From Microbacterium sp. T2.11-28 (GTDB taxonomy: Bacteria > Actinomycetota > Actinomycetes > Actinomycetales > Microbacteriaceae), in contig NZ_CATNHF010000028.1 in NCBI RefSeq assembly GCF_950097975.1, positions 243,995 to 307,994 of the forward strand: a stretch of 64,000 nt of DNA, written 5' to 3'. Shown one piece after another: positions 24,040-30,831 of the stretch. Every line of letters begins with the position of its first letter. Positions within the stretch are counted from its first letter, which is position 1. The notes below the pieces were generated by a model that searched no databases, was not told the origin of the DNA, and saw nothing but the letters and a program-made list of their open reading frames with translations. The translations under genes and the position numbers were made by a program.

Positions 24040-24572
24040 GACCCGACCTCCTGGCGGCGGGACCGGCGGCGGCCGGCGATGAGCAGCAGGGTCCCACCGG
24101 ACGCGAGCGCCGCCCCCACGGCCATGCTCGCGACCGGCAGGGTGCCACCCGTGTTGGGGAGGGCGTCGGCGTCCCCCACGCCGGCGTCGATGAGCGTCAG
24201 CGATCCCCGCGCCGACGACTCGAGTGCGATCGCACCGTCGGCAGGCATGGTGAGCGTGACGATGAGGCGATAGCGACCGGCGGACAGCGTCTCGCCGGCC
24301 AGGGCGTCGACCGCGATGCAGCGGTCGGCGCACAGACGCGCGTCCCACCCGTCCGCGCTGGCGCCAGACCCGAAGTCGGCGGCCGCGACGGAGGCGTGAC
24401 GCGGGATCTCGATCTCGCGCTCCATCGTCCGGGACTCGCCGGGGAGCACGACGCCGAGGTCGTAGGTGAGCGGCAGCGTCTGGGCCGAGGCGGCCGGACC
24501 GACCACGGCCACGGCGACCGCGGCGCCCACCACACCGGCCAGCGCGACCAGACGCGTGCGGAGGCCGATCAT
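24036..24572 (-). CDS. LPXTG-anchored surface protein
   Basis: 178-residue protein with an N-terminal signal peptide (about 1-30, MIGLRTRLVALAG...AASA) and a classic sortase sorting signal at the C-terminus: LPNTG at 138-142, a hydrophobic segment (VASMAVGAALASGGTLLLIAG), then RRRSRR. The ectodomain is only about 105 residues and has a Cys pair CADRC (81-85). A sortase would cut after Thr and link it to the cell wall; no sortase gene is in the window. ATG at 24572 overlaps the signal peptidase stop (ATGA), and its own stop overlaps the next gene, so three genes are tightly coupled. Confidence 0.85.
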   Translation of the reverse strand: MIGLRTRLVALAGVVGAAVAVAVVGPAASAQTLPLTYDLGVVLPGESRTMEREIEIPRHASVAAADFGSGASADGWDARLCADRCIAVDALAGETLSAGRYRLIVTLTMPADGAIALESSARGSLTLIDAGVGDADALPNTGGTLPVASMAVGAALASGGTLLLIAGRRRSRRQEVGS

Positions 24573-25099
24573 GGCAGCACCGGGTCCGCAGCCGGGCGGC
24601 GCGTGCGGCGCGCGGGAGCCGGCAGGAGGAGCGCGATCCCGAGGAGCGCGACGAGCCCGATCACCAGCGGAAGGGCGACAGCCGGCGTCGTGAGGCGCTG
24701 CACAGCGGTTCCCCACCCGCTGAGCTGCACCGCCGGCTGCCACACCTGGTCGCCGACGAAATAGTCGAGGGCGTCCGAGGCGGCGTTGTTGTCGCCCTTC
24801 AGCGAGATCTGGTACTCGCCGCCGCCGAGATCGACGATCTTCTCGATCCGATGCGTGACGAGGTTGTGCGTCAGGTCGGACGGAAGGCTCACCACGTCGC
24901 CGACCGACAGGTCGGCGGTGTCGACCGGCACATCGACGAGGAGGTCACCGGTCATGATTCCGGGCTCCATCGAGCCGGAGATCACGATCAGCGGCTTGAT
25001 CATCCCGAGAGCCGTGGCGCCCCAGATCAGGGCGCAGGCCAGACCCACCGCAGCGAGGAGCCAGAGGGCGATGTCGGCGAGGCGGCGCAGGAGCTGCAT
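24569..25099 (-). CDS. Signal peptidase I, ER-type (SipW-like)
   Basis: 176-residue membrane peptidase. The catalytic serine is Ser43 in ISGSMEPG, and the position of the general base is His83 in THRIEKI instead of the Lys of ordinary bacterial LepB, as in SipW and eukaryotic or archaeal signal peptidases. KGDNNAASD is the conserved box E. One membrane helix lies before the active site (about 10-35) and one near the C-terminus (about 140-165). It is in an operon-like block with two exported proteins that carry SipW-type signal peptides, so it probably is dedicated to them. Confidence 0.92.
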   Translation of the reverse strand: MQLLRRLADIALWLLAAVGLACALIWGATALGMIKPLIVISGSMEPGIMTGDLLVDVPVDTADLSVGDVVSLPSDLTHNLVTHRIEKIVDLGGGEYQISLKGDNNAASDALDYFVGDQVWQPAVQLSGWGTAVQRLTTPAVALPLVIGLVALLGIALLLPAPARRTRRPAADPVLP

Positions 25100-25163
25100 C
25101 GTCTTCCTCCTTCTGGTCCGGGTGCTGCGGTGGGTCTGCGGTGAGTGCGAGGTGCGTGGGCGA

Positions 25164-25727
25164 TTACGGCGCGACGGCGGTGCCGGCGACCGTGACGACG
25201 ATCGTGCCCGACTTGCCCTGGTTGGACGCGGCCCAGGCGCTGTCGGTGGTCACCTTGAGCTGGAACTGGTCGCTCTCGGTCGCTCCGCCGGCGGGGGTGA
25301 GCGTCGTGGCGAGGCCCTCCACCGTGGTGCCCGGGTTGGCCGTGAAGGTCGAGGCGGGCGAGGTCGCCCAGGCGACCGACGAGGTCAGCGACGCGGCCGC
25401 GGTGCCGAGGTTCTTGACGTAGAGGTTGATGGTGCGGGTCTCGCCGGGCAGCAGGTTGGCCAGGCTCGAGGCCGGCACGACCAGCTGGATGGAGCCGCTG
25501 TTGTCCGACTCCTGCCAGGTGGTGCCGTTGAGCGAGCCCTGCAGGTTGAAGGTGGCGGCCTCGGCCTTGGCCGAGAAGAAGACGTTGTCGGTCCAGGCGG
25601 CGCTGGTGGCCGCGGCGCCGATGCCGCCGACGGCGAGGGCGGCGAGGGTGAAGGCCAGAACGGCGCGGCGCTTGCTCTTGCGCTCTTCGGGCTGAGTGGC
25701 GGTGGTGGTGATGTCCTGCGTGGTCAT
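25164..25727 (-). CDS. TasA/camelysin-like SipW-type exported protein
   Basis: 187-residue exported protein. After a charged N-terminus (PEERKSKRR) and a hydrophobic segment comes AAATSAAWTDNVFFSA (Trp45), the motif at which SipW-type peptidases cut. The mature part has no cysteine and is rich in Ser, Thr, Ala and Val, with NLLPGETRTINLYVKNLGTAAASL typical of the camelysin/TasA immunoglobulin-like fold. TasA relatives polymerise into biofilm fibres; that is family knowledge, not shown here. ATG at 25727 with GAAAGG upstream. It lies 64 bases before the signal peptidase gene and is likely first in the operon. Confidence 0.83.
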   Translation of the reverse strand: MTTQDITTTATQPEERKSKRRAVLAFTLAALAVGGIGAAATSAAWTDNVFFSAKAEAATFNLQGSLNGTTWQESDNSGSIQLVVPASSLANLLPGETRTINLYVKNLGTAAASLTSSVAWATSPASTFTANPGTTVEGLATTLTPAGGATESDQFQLKVTTDSAWAASNQGKSGTIVVTVAGTAVAP

Positions 25728-26017
25728 TTCGGGGGGCCTTTCAGGCTGTCCTGCCGGCTGCGGGCACGCCGGACCGGCCTCCCTCCCCGGCGCTTCGGGT
25801 GCGCCGGGGCGGGGGCAGATCGGGCTGTTCGGGCAGTCCGGACTGTGTTGATGTTCGAGTCGGGTTCGGGCCCTTCCCGGCGGGCTGCGATTCGGGTTCG
25901 TCGCCTGCATCACTGACGTTAGGGGGCCACCCTCAGGTTTGGCTCAAGTGCGCCTCAGCCGTCCCTTCGCCTTGTCAGAGCACATCATCAGCGAATCGTC
26001 ATGGCATCCTCGTAGCC
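25728..26017. other. Intergenic region between exported-protein operon and coaE
   Basis: About 290 bases with no gene. The left part is G/C-rich with CCGG-type short repeats (25740-25810). The right part (about 25910-26010) is less G/C-rich and must hold the two divergent promoters. On the minus strand TTGAGC (about 25950) is a possible -35 for the exported-protein operon, but no good -10 is found at the right spacing. I see no operator. Confidence 0.4.
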
Positions 26018-26650
26018 ATGTCTCTCATCGCACTGACCGGCGGGATCGCCTCCGGAAAATCGACCATCGCGGCCCGGCTGGCCGAGCGGGGGGCGGTGGT
26101 CATCGACGCCGATGCGCTCGTGCGGGAGACCCAGCGCGCCGGATCGCCGGTGCTCGCGGCGATCGTCGGCGAGTTCGGTGAGCGGGTGCTGCGCAGTGAC
26201 GGCGAGCTGGACCGTGCGGCGCTGGGCGCGATCGTGTTCGAGGATCCCGAGGCGCTCGCCCGGCTGAACGCGATCGTGCATCCGGCCGTCCGGGCCGAGT
26301 CGGCACGACGCTTCTCCGAGGTCTTCGCGTCGGATCCCGGCGCCGTCGTCGTGTACGACGTGCCGTTGCTCGTCGAGGCCCGGGTCGACGACCCCTGGGA
26401 CCTCGTGGTGGTGGCCCATGCGCCGGCGGCCGTGCGATCGCGGCGACTCGTCGAGCTGCGGGGGATGAGCGAGACGGAGGCGCAGGCGCGGATCGCCGCG
26501 CAGGCATCGGACGATCGGCGCCTGGCGATCGCCGACGTCGTTATCGACACCGGCGGATCGCTCGAGGACACGATCGCGCAGACCGACCGCCTGTGGGAGA
26601 GGCTGCGGACGGAGTCGGCCGGGGGTGCCTCTCAGCCGACGGCCGGCTGA
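26018..26650 (+). CDS. coaE: Dephospho-CoA kinase
   Basis: 210-residue kinase that phosphorylates dephospho-CoA in the last step of coenzyme A synthesis. The P-loop is LTGGIASGKST at the N-terminus, followed by DADALVRE, HPAVRAES and the lid motif DVPLLVEAR, all typical of CoaE. It lacks the C-terminal UPF0157/GrpB-type domain that some actinobacterial CoaE proteins carry. ATG at 26018; an upstream ATG at 26001 is closed by a stop after four codons. The 3' end overlaps the convergent DUF4126 gene by 19 bases. Confidence 0.95.
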   Translation: MSLIALTGGIASGKSTIAARLAERGAVVIDADALVRETQRAGSPVLAAIVGEFGERVLRSDGELDRAALGAIVFEDPEALARLNAIVHPAVRAESARRFSEVFASDPGAVVVYDVPLLVEARVDDPWDLVVVAHAPAAVRSRRLVELRGMSETEAQARIAAQASDDRRLAIADVVIDTGGSLEDTIAQTDRLWERLRTESAGGASQPTAG

Positions 26651-27243
26651 TCGGCCGGGCCCGCGGTGCGCCCTCGCCGTCGGCGACGCAGCACCAGGAA
26701 GCCGGTGACCAGCAGGGCCACGAGCAGCACGCCGGCGAGCACCGGCAGGAAGATCGCGGAGAGGATGAGGGCGAGCGCCGACACGTCCTCGACGGTGGAC
26801 ACGACCGGCGCCGCCACGCCGGCGGTGGCGAGGTTCGCGATCGGGCGGATCGACGCCTTGAGCACGTGCACCAGGAGCGCGATCACGACGCCGACGGCGA
26901 TCGGGACCCAGGCGTTGTCGACCAGCAGTGCGGCGGGGTCCTCCACGCGCACGGTCTCGCTGGTGGCCCCCGCGCCGAAGGCTATGCCGCCGGAGGCGGG
27001 TCGCACGACCGACTGGAGGATGTCGTTCACGGAGTCGACGGCCGGGACCTTGTCGGCCACGAACTCGACCACGAGGAGGACGCCGGTGATCCAGAGGGCG
27101 ACATCGCTGGAGAGCCACGACCACGCGGCGGGAAGCTCGACGGCCGCCACGAAGCGGTCGGCGAGGCCCAGCAGGAACAGCGGCATCCAGGCGTTCAAGC
27201 CCGCGGCTGCCGCCAGTCCCGATCCGACGAGGAGTTCGACCAC
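26632..27243 (-). CDS. DUF4126 family membrane protein
   Basis: 203-residue membrane protein of the DUF4126 family, function unknown. About five hydrophobic segments are present, with family-typical features in the first half: GLNAWMPLFLLGLADRF near the N-terminus and EFVADKVPAVDSVNDILQSVVRPASGGI in the middle. The C-terminal helix is followed by RRRRRGR, a strong inside-positive anchor. GTG at 27243 is chosen; TACCCT six bases upstream suggests a leaderless message. The 19-base convergent overlap with coaE means that the two transcripts would be partly antisense to each other. Confidence 0.87.
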   Translation of the reverse strand: MVELLVGSGLAAAAGLNAWMPLFLLGLADRFVAAVELPAAWSWLSSDVALWITGVLLVVEFVADKVPAVDSVNDILQSVVRPASGGIAFGAGATSETVRVEDPAALLVDNAWVPIAVGVVIALLVHVLKASIRPIANLATAGVAAPVVSTVEDVSALALILSAIFLPVLAGVLLVALLVTGFLVLRRRRRGRTAGPADQPAVG

Positions 27244-27249
27244 GATGCC

Positions 27250-27255
27250 AGGGTA
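27250..27255 (-). promoter_or_regulatory. -10 element of the DUF4126 gene
   Basis: Minus-strand TACCCT ends 6 bases before the GTG at 27243, a spacing repeated before many genes here and consistent with a leaderless start. Confidence 0.35.
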
Positions 27256-27357
27256 CGCGGCGGGGCCCGCGACACGGACGGGATACGGCGGCGCAATCCG
27301 CCGTTCACGTGGCCGGCGTACCGTTCGGAGCACGTGAGGGTGGAGGGGAGCGGGCCC

Positions 27358-27459
27358 ATGGCGACGAGCAGCAGGAACGGTCGGATGTCGGACCCCGACG
27401 TCGAGTGGGACGACTTCGCGACCGGAGACTTCGAGTCGGGCGAGGACGAGGACGCCTGA
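27358..27459 (+). CDS. Possible 33-residue acidic small protein
   Basis: A short open frame encoding a very acidic peptide (ends DFATGDFESGEDEDA), with ATG at 27358 and GGAGGGG about 9 bases upstream; an in-frame GTG at 27334 would add eight residues. It lies between the divergent DUF4126 gene and uvrB. The composition (about ten Asp/Glu in 33 residues, two Lys/Arg) is unlike random high-GC sequence, but there is no homologue that I know and it could be spurious. Confidence 0.3.
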   Translation: MATSSRNGRMSDPDVEWDDFATGDFESGEDEDA

Positions 27460-27507
27460 CGCTCGTCGCCCTCGGCGAACACCGGCCGCGGTGTCGGTGG
27501 CCCGGCA

Positions 27508-27513
27508 TACGCT
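27508..27513 (+). promoter_or_regulatory. -10 element of uvrB
   Basis: TACGCT in GGCATACGCTGG ends 6 bases before the uvrB ATG at 27520, implying a leaderless message. I see no SOS-box palindrome (GAAC N4 GTTC type) upstream. Confidence 0.35.
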
Positions 27514-27519
27514 GGACTG

Positions 27520-29589
27520 ATGCAGACCACGCGATCCGTCCGGCCCTTCGAGGTCGTCAGCGAGTACATGCCCAGCGGCGACCAGCCGCAGGCGATCGCC
27601 GATCTGGCCGCGCGCATCAACGCCGGTGAGACCGACGTCGTTCTGCTGGGAGCCACCGGCACGGGGAAGTCGGCGACCACCGCCTGGCTCATCGAGCAGG
27701 TGCAGCGGCCGACCCTGGTGCTCGCGCACAACAAGACGCTCGCGGCGCAGCTGGCCAACGAGTTCCGCGACCTCATGCCGAACAACGCGGTGGAGTACTT
27801 CGTCAGCTACTACGACTACTACCAGCCCGAGGCGTACGTGCCGCAGACGGACACGTTCATCGAGAAGGACTCCTCGATCAACGCCGAGGTCGAGCGGCTC
27901 CGCCACTCCACGACGAACTCCCTGCTGAGCAGGCGGGACGTCGTGGTCGTCTCCACCGTCTCGTGCATCTACGGTCTCGGCGCGCCCGAGGAGTACATGC
28001 GCGCCATGGTGGCACTGCAGGTCGGCGAGCGCTACGACCGCGACGCCCTCATCCGCAAGTTCATCGCGATGCAGTACAACCGCAACGACGTGGACTTCTC
28101 CCGCGGCAACTTCCGCGTGCGCGGCGACACGATCGAGATCATCCCCGTGTACGAGGAGTACGCGGTGCGCATCGAGCTGTTCGGCGACGAGATCGAGGCG
28201 CTGTACATGCTCCACCCGCTCACGGGCGAAGTCGTGCAGAAGCTCGACAGCGTCCCGATCTTCCCCGCGTCGCACTATGTCGCGGGGACCGACACCGTTC
28301 AGCGCGCGATCGGCACCATCGAGGCCGAGCTGGCCGACCGGCTCAAGGAGCTCGAGGGCCAGGGCAAGCTCCTCGAGGCCCAGCGCCTCCGGATGCGGAC
28401 GACCTTCGACCTCGAGATGCTCCAGCAGCTCGGCTTCTGCTCCGGCATCGAGAACTACTCGCGGCACCTCGACGGCCGCGCGGCGGGAGAGCCGCCGCAC
28501 ACCCTGCTCGACTTCTTCCCCGACGACTTCCTGATGGTCATCGACGAGTCGCACGTCACCGTCCCCCAGATCGGGGCGATGTACGAGGGCGACGCCTCGC
28601 GCAAGCGCACCCTCGTGGATCACGGCTTCCGCCTGCCGAGCGCCCTCGACAACCGTCCCCTGCGCTTCGACGAGTTCAAGCAGCGCATCGGGCAGACCGT
28701 CTATCTGTCGGCGACGCCGGGGCGCTACGAGATGGGCATCGCCGACGGCGTGGTGGAGCAGATCATCCGCCCGACCGGGCTGGTCGACCCGCACATCGTG
28801 CTCAAGCCGTCCAAGGGCCAGATCGACGACCTGCTCGAGGAGATCCGCATCCGCGTCGAGCGGGATGAGCGGGTGCTCGTCACGACGCTGACGAAGAAGA
28901 TGGCGGAGGAGCTCACCGACTTCCTGGGGGAGCACGGCGTGCGCGTCCGCTACCTGCACTCCGATGTGGACACCCTCCGGCGAGTCGAGCTGCTGACCGA
29001 GCTGCGCTCCGGCGTCTACGACGTGCTGGTGGGCATCAACCTGCTGCGCGAGGGCCTCGACCTCCCCGAGGTGTCGCTCGTCGCGATCCTCGACGCCGAC
29101 AAGGAGGGGTTCCTGCGATCGGGAACCTCGCTCATCCAGACCATCGGCCGTGCGGCGCGAAACGTGTCGGGTGAGGTCCACATGTACGCCGACAACATGA
29201 CCGACTCCATGCGCGCGGCCATCGAGGAGACCGATCGCCGCCGCGAGAAGCAGATCGCGTACAACACGGAGCACGGCATCGATCCGCAGCCGCTGCGCAA
29301 GAAGATCGCGGACATCACCGACGTGCTGGCGCGGGAGGCCTCCGACACGCAGGAGCTGCTGTCGAAGAAGAACAAGTCGGGCAAGGGGAAGAGCCCGACC
29401 CCGCGACTTCGCCGCGAGGGGATCGCCGCCGAGGGCGCGAACCAGCTCGAGGCGACGATCGAGGACCTCTCCAACCAGATGCTCGCCGCGGCCGGCGAAC
29501 TGAAGTTCGAGCTGGCGGCGCGCCTCCGCGATGAGGTCCAGGACCTCAAGAAGGAGCTGCGAGCGATGGAGCGCGCGGGCCACGCGTGA
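27520..29589 (+). CDS. uvrB: Excinuclease ABC subunit B
   Basis: 689-residue damage-verifying helicase of nucleotide excision repair. It has Walker [12 protein letters not shown] near residue 45, the beta-hairpin region [12 protein letters not shown] that grips damaged DNA, the DEXX-type box VIDESHVT, helicase motifs YLSATPG and later [12 protein letters not shown] and QTIGRAARN, and a C-terminal UVR domain (about 645-680) that contacts UvrC. Length is normal. It is separated from uvrA by a VOC gene and the zinc-ribbon/MarR pair, all within 3.3 kb. ATG at 27520 is the family start ([16 protein letters not shown]). Confidence 0.98.
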   Translation: MQTTRSVRPFEVVSEYMPSGDQPQAIADLAARINAGETDVVLLGATGTGKSATTAWLIEQVQRPTLVLAHNKTLAAQLANEFRDLMPNNAVEYFVSYYDYYQPEAYVPQTDTFIEKDSSINAEVERLRHSTTNSLLSRRDVVVVSTVSCIYGLGAPEEYMRAMVALQVGERYDRDALIRKFIAMQYNRNDVDFSRGNFRVRGDTIEIIPVYEEYAVRIELFGDEIEALYMLHPLTGEVVQKLDSVPIFPASHYVAGTDTVQRAIGTIEAELADRLKELEGQGKLLEAQRLRMRTTFDLEMLQQLGFCSGIENYSRHLDGRAAGEPPHTLLDFFPDDFLMVIDESHVTVPQIGAMYEGDASRKRTLVDHGFRLPSALDNRPLRFDEFKQRIGQTVYLSATPGRYEMGIADGVVEQIIRPTGLVDPHIVLKPSKGQIDDLLEEIRIRVERDERVLVTTLTKKMAEELTDFLGEHGVRVRYLHSDVDTLRRVELLTELRSGVYDVLVGINLLREGLDLPEVSLVAILDADKEGFLRSGTSLIQTIGRAARNVSGEVHMYADNMTDSMRAAIEETDRRREKQIAYNTEHGIDPQPLRKKIADITDVLAREASDTQELLSKKNKSGKGKSPTPRLRREGIAAEGANQLEATIEDLSNQMLAAAGELKFELAARLRDEVQDLKKELRAMERAGHA

Positions 29590-29614
29590 CCGCGATCGCG
29601 TCGAGGAGGAGCCC

Positions 29615-30037
29615 GTGGAGCCGCGCATCAGCCTGATCACGCTGGGCGTCGACGACCTCGCCCGTTCGATCACGTTCTACCGGGCGATGGGGTGGACCCC
29701 GCATCCCTCGTCCGTCGACGGCGAGGTCGCGTTCTTCCAGAGCGGCGGGATGGTGCTCGCCCTCTGGTCCCGGGCGGCGCTGGCCGCCGACTCCGGAGTG
29801 GCGGACACCGGGGGATGGGGCGGCGTCACGCTCGCGCACAACGTGGACGCTCCCGACGACGTCGACGGCGTGCTCACGTCAGCCGAGGCAGCCGGAGCGC
29901 GGATCGCTCGTGTCGGGGCGCCGACTGCCTGGGGCGGCTACTCGGGGGTGTTCGTCGATCCCGACGGCCACCCGTGGGAGGTGGCGGTGAACCCCGCATG
30001 GCAGATCGGCGCGGACGGTTCCGTCACGCTGCCCTGA
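29615..30037 (+). CDS. VOC superfamily (glyoxalase-like) protein
   Basis: 140-residue protein with the paired beta-alpha-beta-beta-beta units of the vicinal oxygen chelate fold (residues about 4-60 and 70-130). It begins ISLITLGVDDLARSITFYRAMGW, the usual N-terminal pattern, and ends in VFVDPDGHPWEVAVNP, in which Glu is the common metal ligand. Activity and substrate cannot be read from the sequence; related proteins include lactoylglutathione lyase-like and antibiotic-resistance enzymes. GTG at 29615 has GAGGAGGA upstream. It lies 25 bases after uvrB and may be co-transcribed with it. Confidence 0.85.
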   Translation: MEPRISLITLGVDDLARSITFYRAMGWTPHPSSVDGEVAFFQSGGMVLALWSRAALAADSGVADTGGWGGVTLAHNVDAPDDVDGVLTSAEAAGARIARVGAPTAWGGYSGVFVDPDGHPWEVAVNPAWQIGADGSVTLP

Positions 30038-30044
30038 ACGCGCG

Positions 30045-30275
30045 TCACGGACAGTGCATGAGCGGCTTCGGCCCGGACCGGTCGAACGTGTGCTGCGACA
30101 TCGGCGCCCCGCACAGCGGACAAGCCCGCTCCGTGCGCTCGGGCTCCGGCTCGGTGTCGTACGGTCCGACCGACGCCGGCCCCGCGATGCGGATCAGGCG
30201 GCTGTTCAGGTACGCATACCACCCGCCCGCCTCGCGCACCCGGGTACGCAGCGGCTTCGCATCACTTCGTGTCAT
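30045..30275 (-). CDS. Small zinc-ribbon protein
   Basis: 76-residue protein. Residues about 1-40 are basic with aromatic residues (REAGGWYAYLNSRLIRIAGP) and the C-terminal half has a half-ribbon CPLCGAPMSQH followed by a late Cys (LMHCP), giving three Cys and several His that could bind zinc. ATG at 30275 is preferred: minus-strand TACACT ends 7 bases upstream, suggesting a leaderless start; an ATG at 30281 would add MI. It is divergent from the MarR gene across a shared operator-like palindrome, so it is a likely target of that regulator. Function unknown. Confidence 0.68.
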   Translation of the reverse strand: MTRSDAKPLRTRVREAGGWYAYLNSRLIRIAGPASVGPYDTEPEPERTERACPLCGAPMSQHTFDRSGPKPLMHCP

Positions 30276-30278
30276 GAT

Positions 30279-30306
30279 CATTAGTGTACTAACTAATTGA
30301 TAGGCT
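30279..30306. promoter_or_regulatory. Divergent promoter with palindromic operator (MarR/OhrR-type)
   Basis: An A/T-rich island in G/C-rich surroundings holds the palindrome TTAGT-GT-ACTAA (30281-30292), continued by ACTAATTGAT. On the plus strand TAGGCT (30301-30306) lies 6 bases before the regulator GTG; on the minus strand TACACT (30288-30283), inside the palindrome, lies 7 bases before the zinc-ribbon ATG. The palindrome therefore covers the -10 of the zinc-ribbon gene and the space upstream of the -10 of the regulator gene, where a MarR dimer would repress both. Confidence 0.6.
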
Positions 30307-30312
30307 CGGTGC

Positions 30313-30759
30313 GTGGAGACCCGGGAAGACCTGCTCGCGCTGGAGAACCAGCTGTGCTTCGCGCTCGTGACGGCGGCACGCAACGTGGTCGCGATCTATC
30401 GGCCGGTCCTGGAACCCCTGGGATTGACGCACCCCCAGTATCTGGTGATGCTCGCGCTCTGGGAGCAGGAGCCTCGGTCGCTGGCGGCCCTCGCGGACGA
30501 GCTGGCCATGGAGCCCGCGACCCTGTCCCCGCTCGTGAAGCGGCTCGAGGGGCAGGGGCGGGTCGTCCGTCGACGGGCCGCGGAGGATGAGCGCGTGCTC
30601 GAGATCGGCCTCACCGACGAGGGTCGCGCCCTGCGCGCACAGGCGCTGGAGGTGCCCGGGCAGATCCTCGCCAGGACCGGGATCGATGCCGCCGCCGTCG
30701 CGTCCCTGCGCGACGCGCTGACCCGGTTCGCCGGGCGCCGCTCGGACGCCGTGGGCTGA
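30313..30759 (+). CDS. MarR-family regulator, OhrR-like (one-cysteine type)
   Basis: 148-residue winged-helix repressor. The N-terminus LENQLCFALVTAAR matches organic hydroperoxide sensors of the OhrR group: its only cysteine is Cys15, the position of the reactive Cys in Bacillus subtilis OhrR, and Tyr29 is also kept, while position 40 is His where that OhrR has Tyr. The wHTH core is SLAALADELAMEPATLSPLVKRLE with the wing RRRAAEDERVLEIGLT. GTG at 30313 with TAGGCT 6 bases upstream. No ohr peroxidase gene is next to it; the divergent zinc-ribbon gene and its own promoter are the likely targets. Confidence 0.88.
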   Translation: METREDLLALENQLCFALVTAARNVVAIYRPVLEPLGLTHPQYLVMLALWEQEPRSLAALADELAMEPATLSPLVKRLEGQGRVVRRRAAEDERVLEIGLTDEGRALRAQALEVPGQILARTGIDAAAVASLRDALTRFAGRRSDAVG

Positions 30760-30809
30760 CGCCGGCGCCGATGTCGTACGCCGTGGGCTGACCCCGGAGC
30801 CGATGTCGC
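30746..30809 (+). repeat. 32-bp tandem duplication covering the MarR gene end
   Basis: Two adjacent 32-base units, 30746-30777 and 30778-30809, differ at only three positions. The first unit contains the last codons and the stop of the MarR gene (GTGGGCTGA); the second is a non-coding copy directly behind it, leading into the uvrA promoter. This is a recent local duplication. It does not change the protein. Confidence 0.85.
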
Positions 30810-30819
30810 AGGCCCGACC

Positions 30820-30825
30820 TAGACT
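30820..30825 (+). promoter_or_regulatory. -10 element of uvrA
   Basis: TAGACT in CCTAGACTTGTGC ends 6 bases before the uvrA GTG at 30832; it places the transcript start on the start codon. There is no ribosome site between. Confidence 0.5.
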
Positions 30826-30831
30826 TGTGCG

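Noticed and set aside
26632..29673. A single minus-strand frame running from DUF4126 back through uvrB, as if a 1,000-residue fusion
   Set aside because: Only the last 203 codons look like a protein; the rest is antisense of uvrB, and a start at 27243 with a -10 hexamer explains the real gene.
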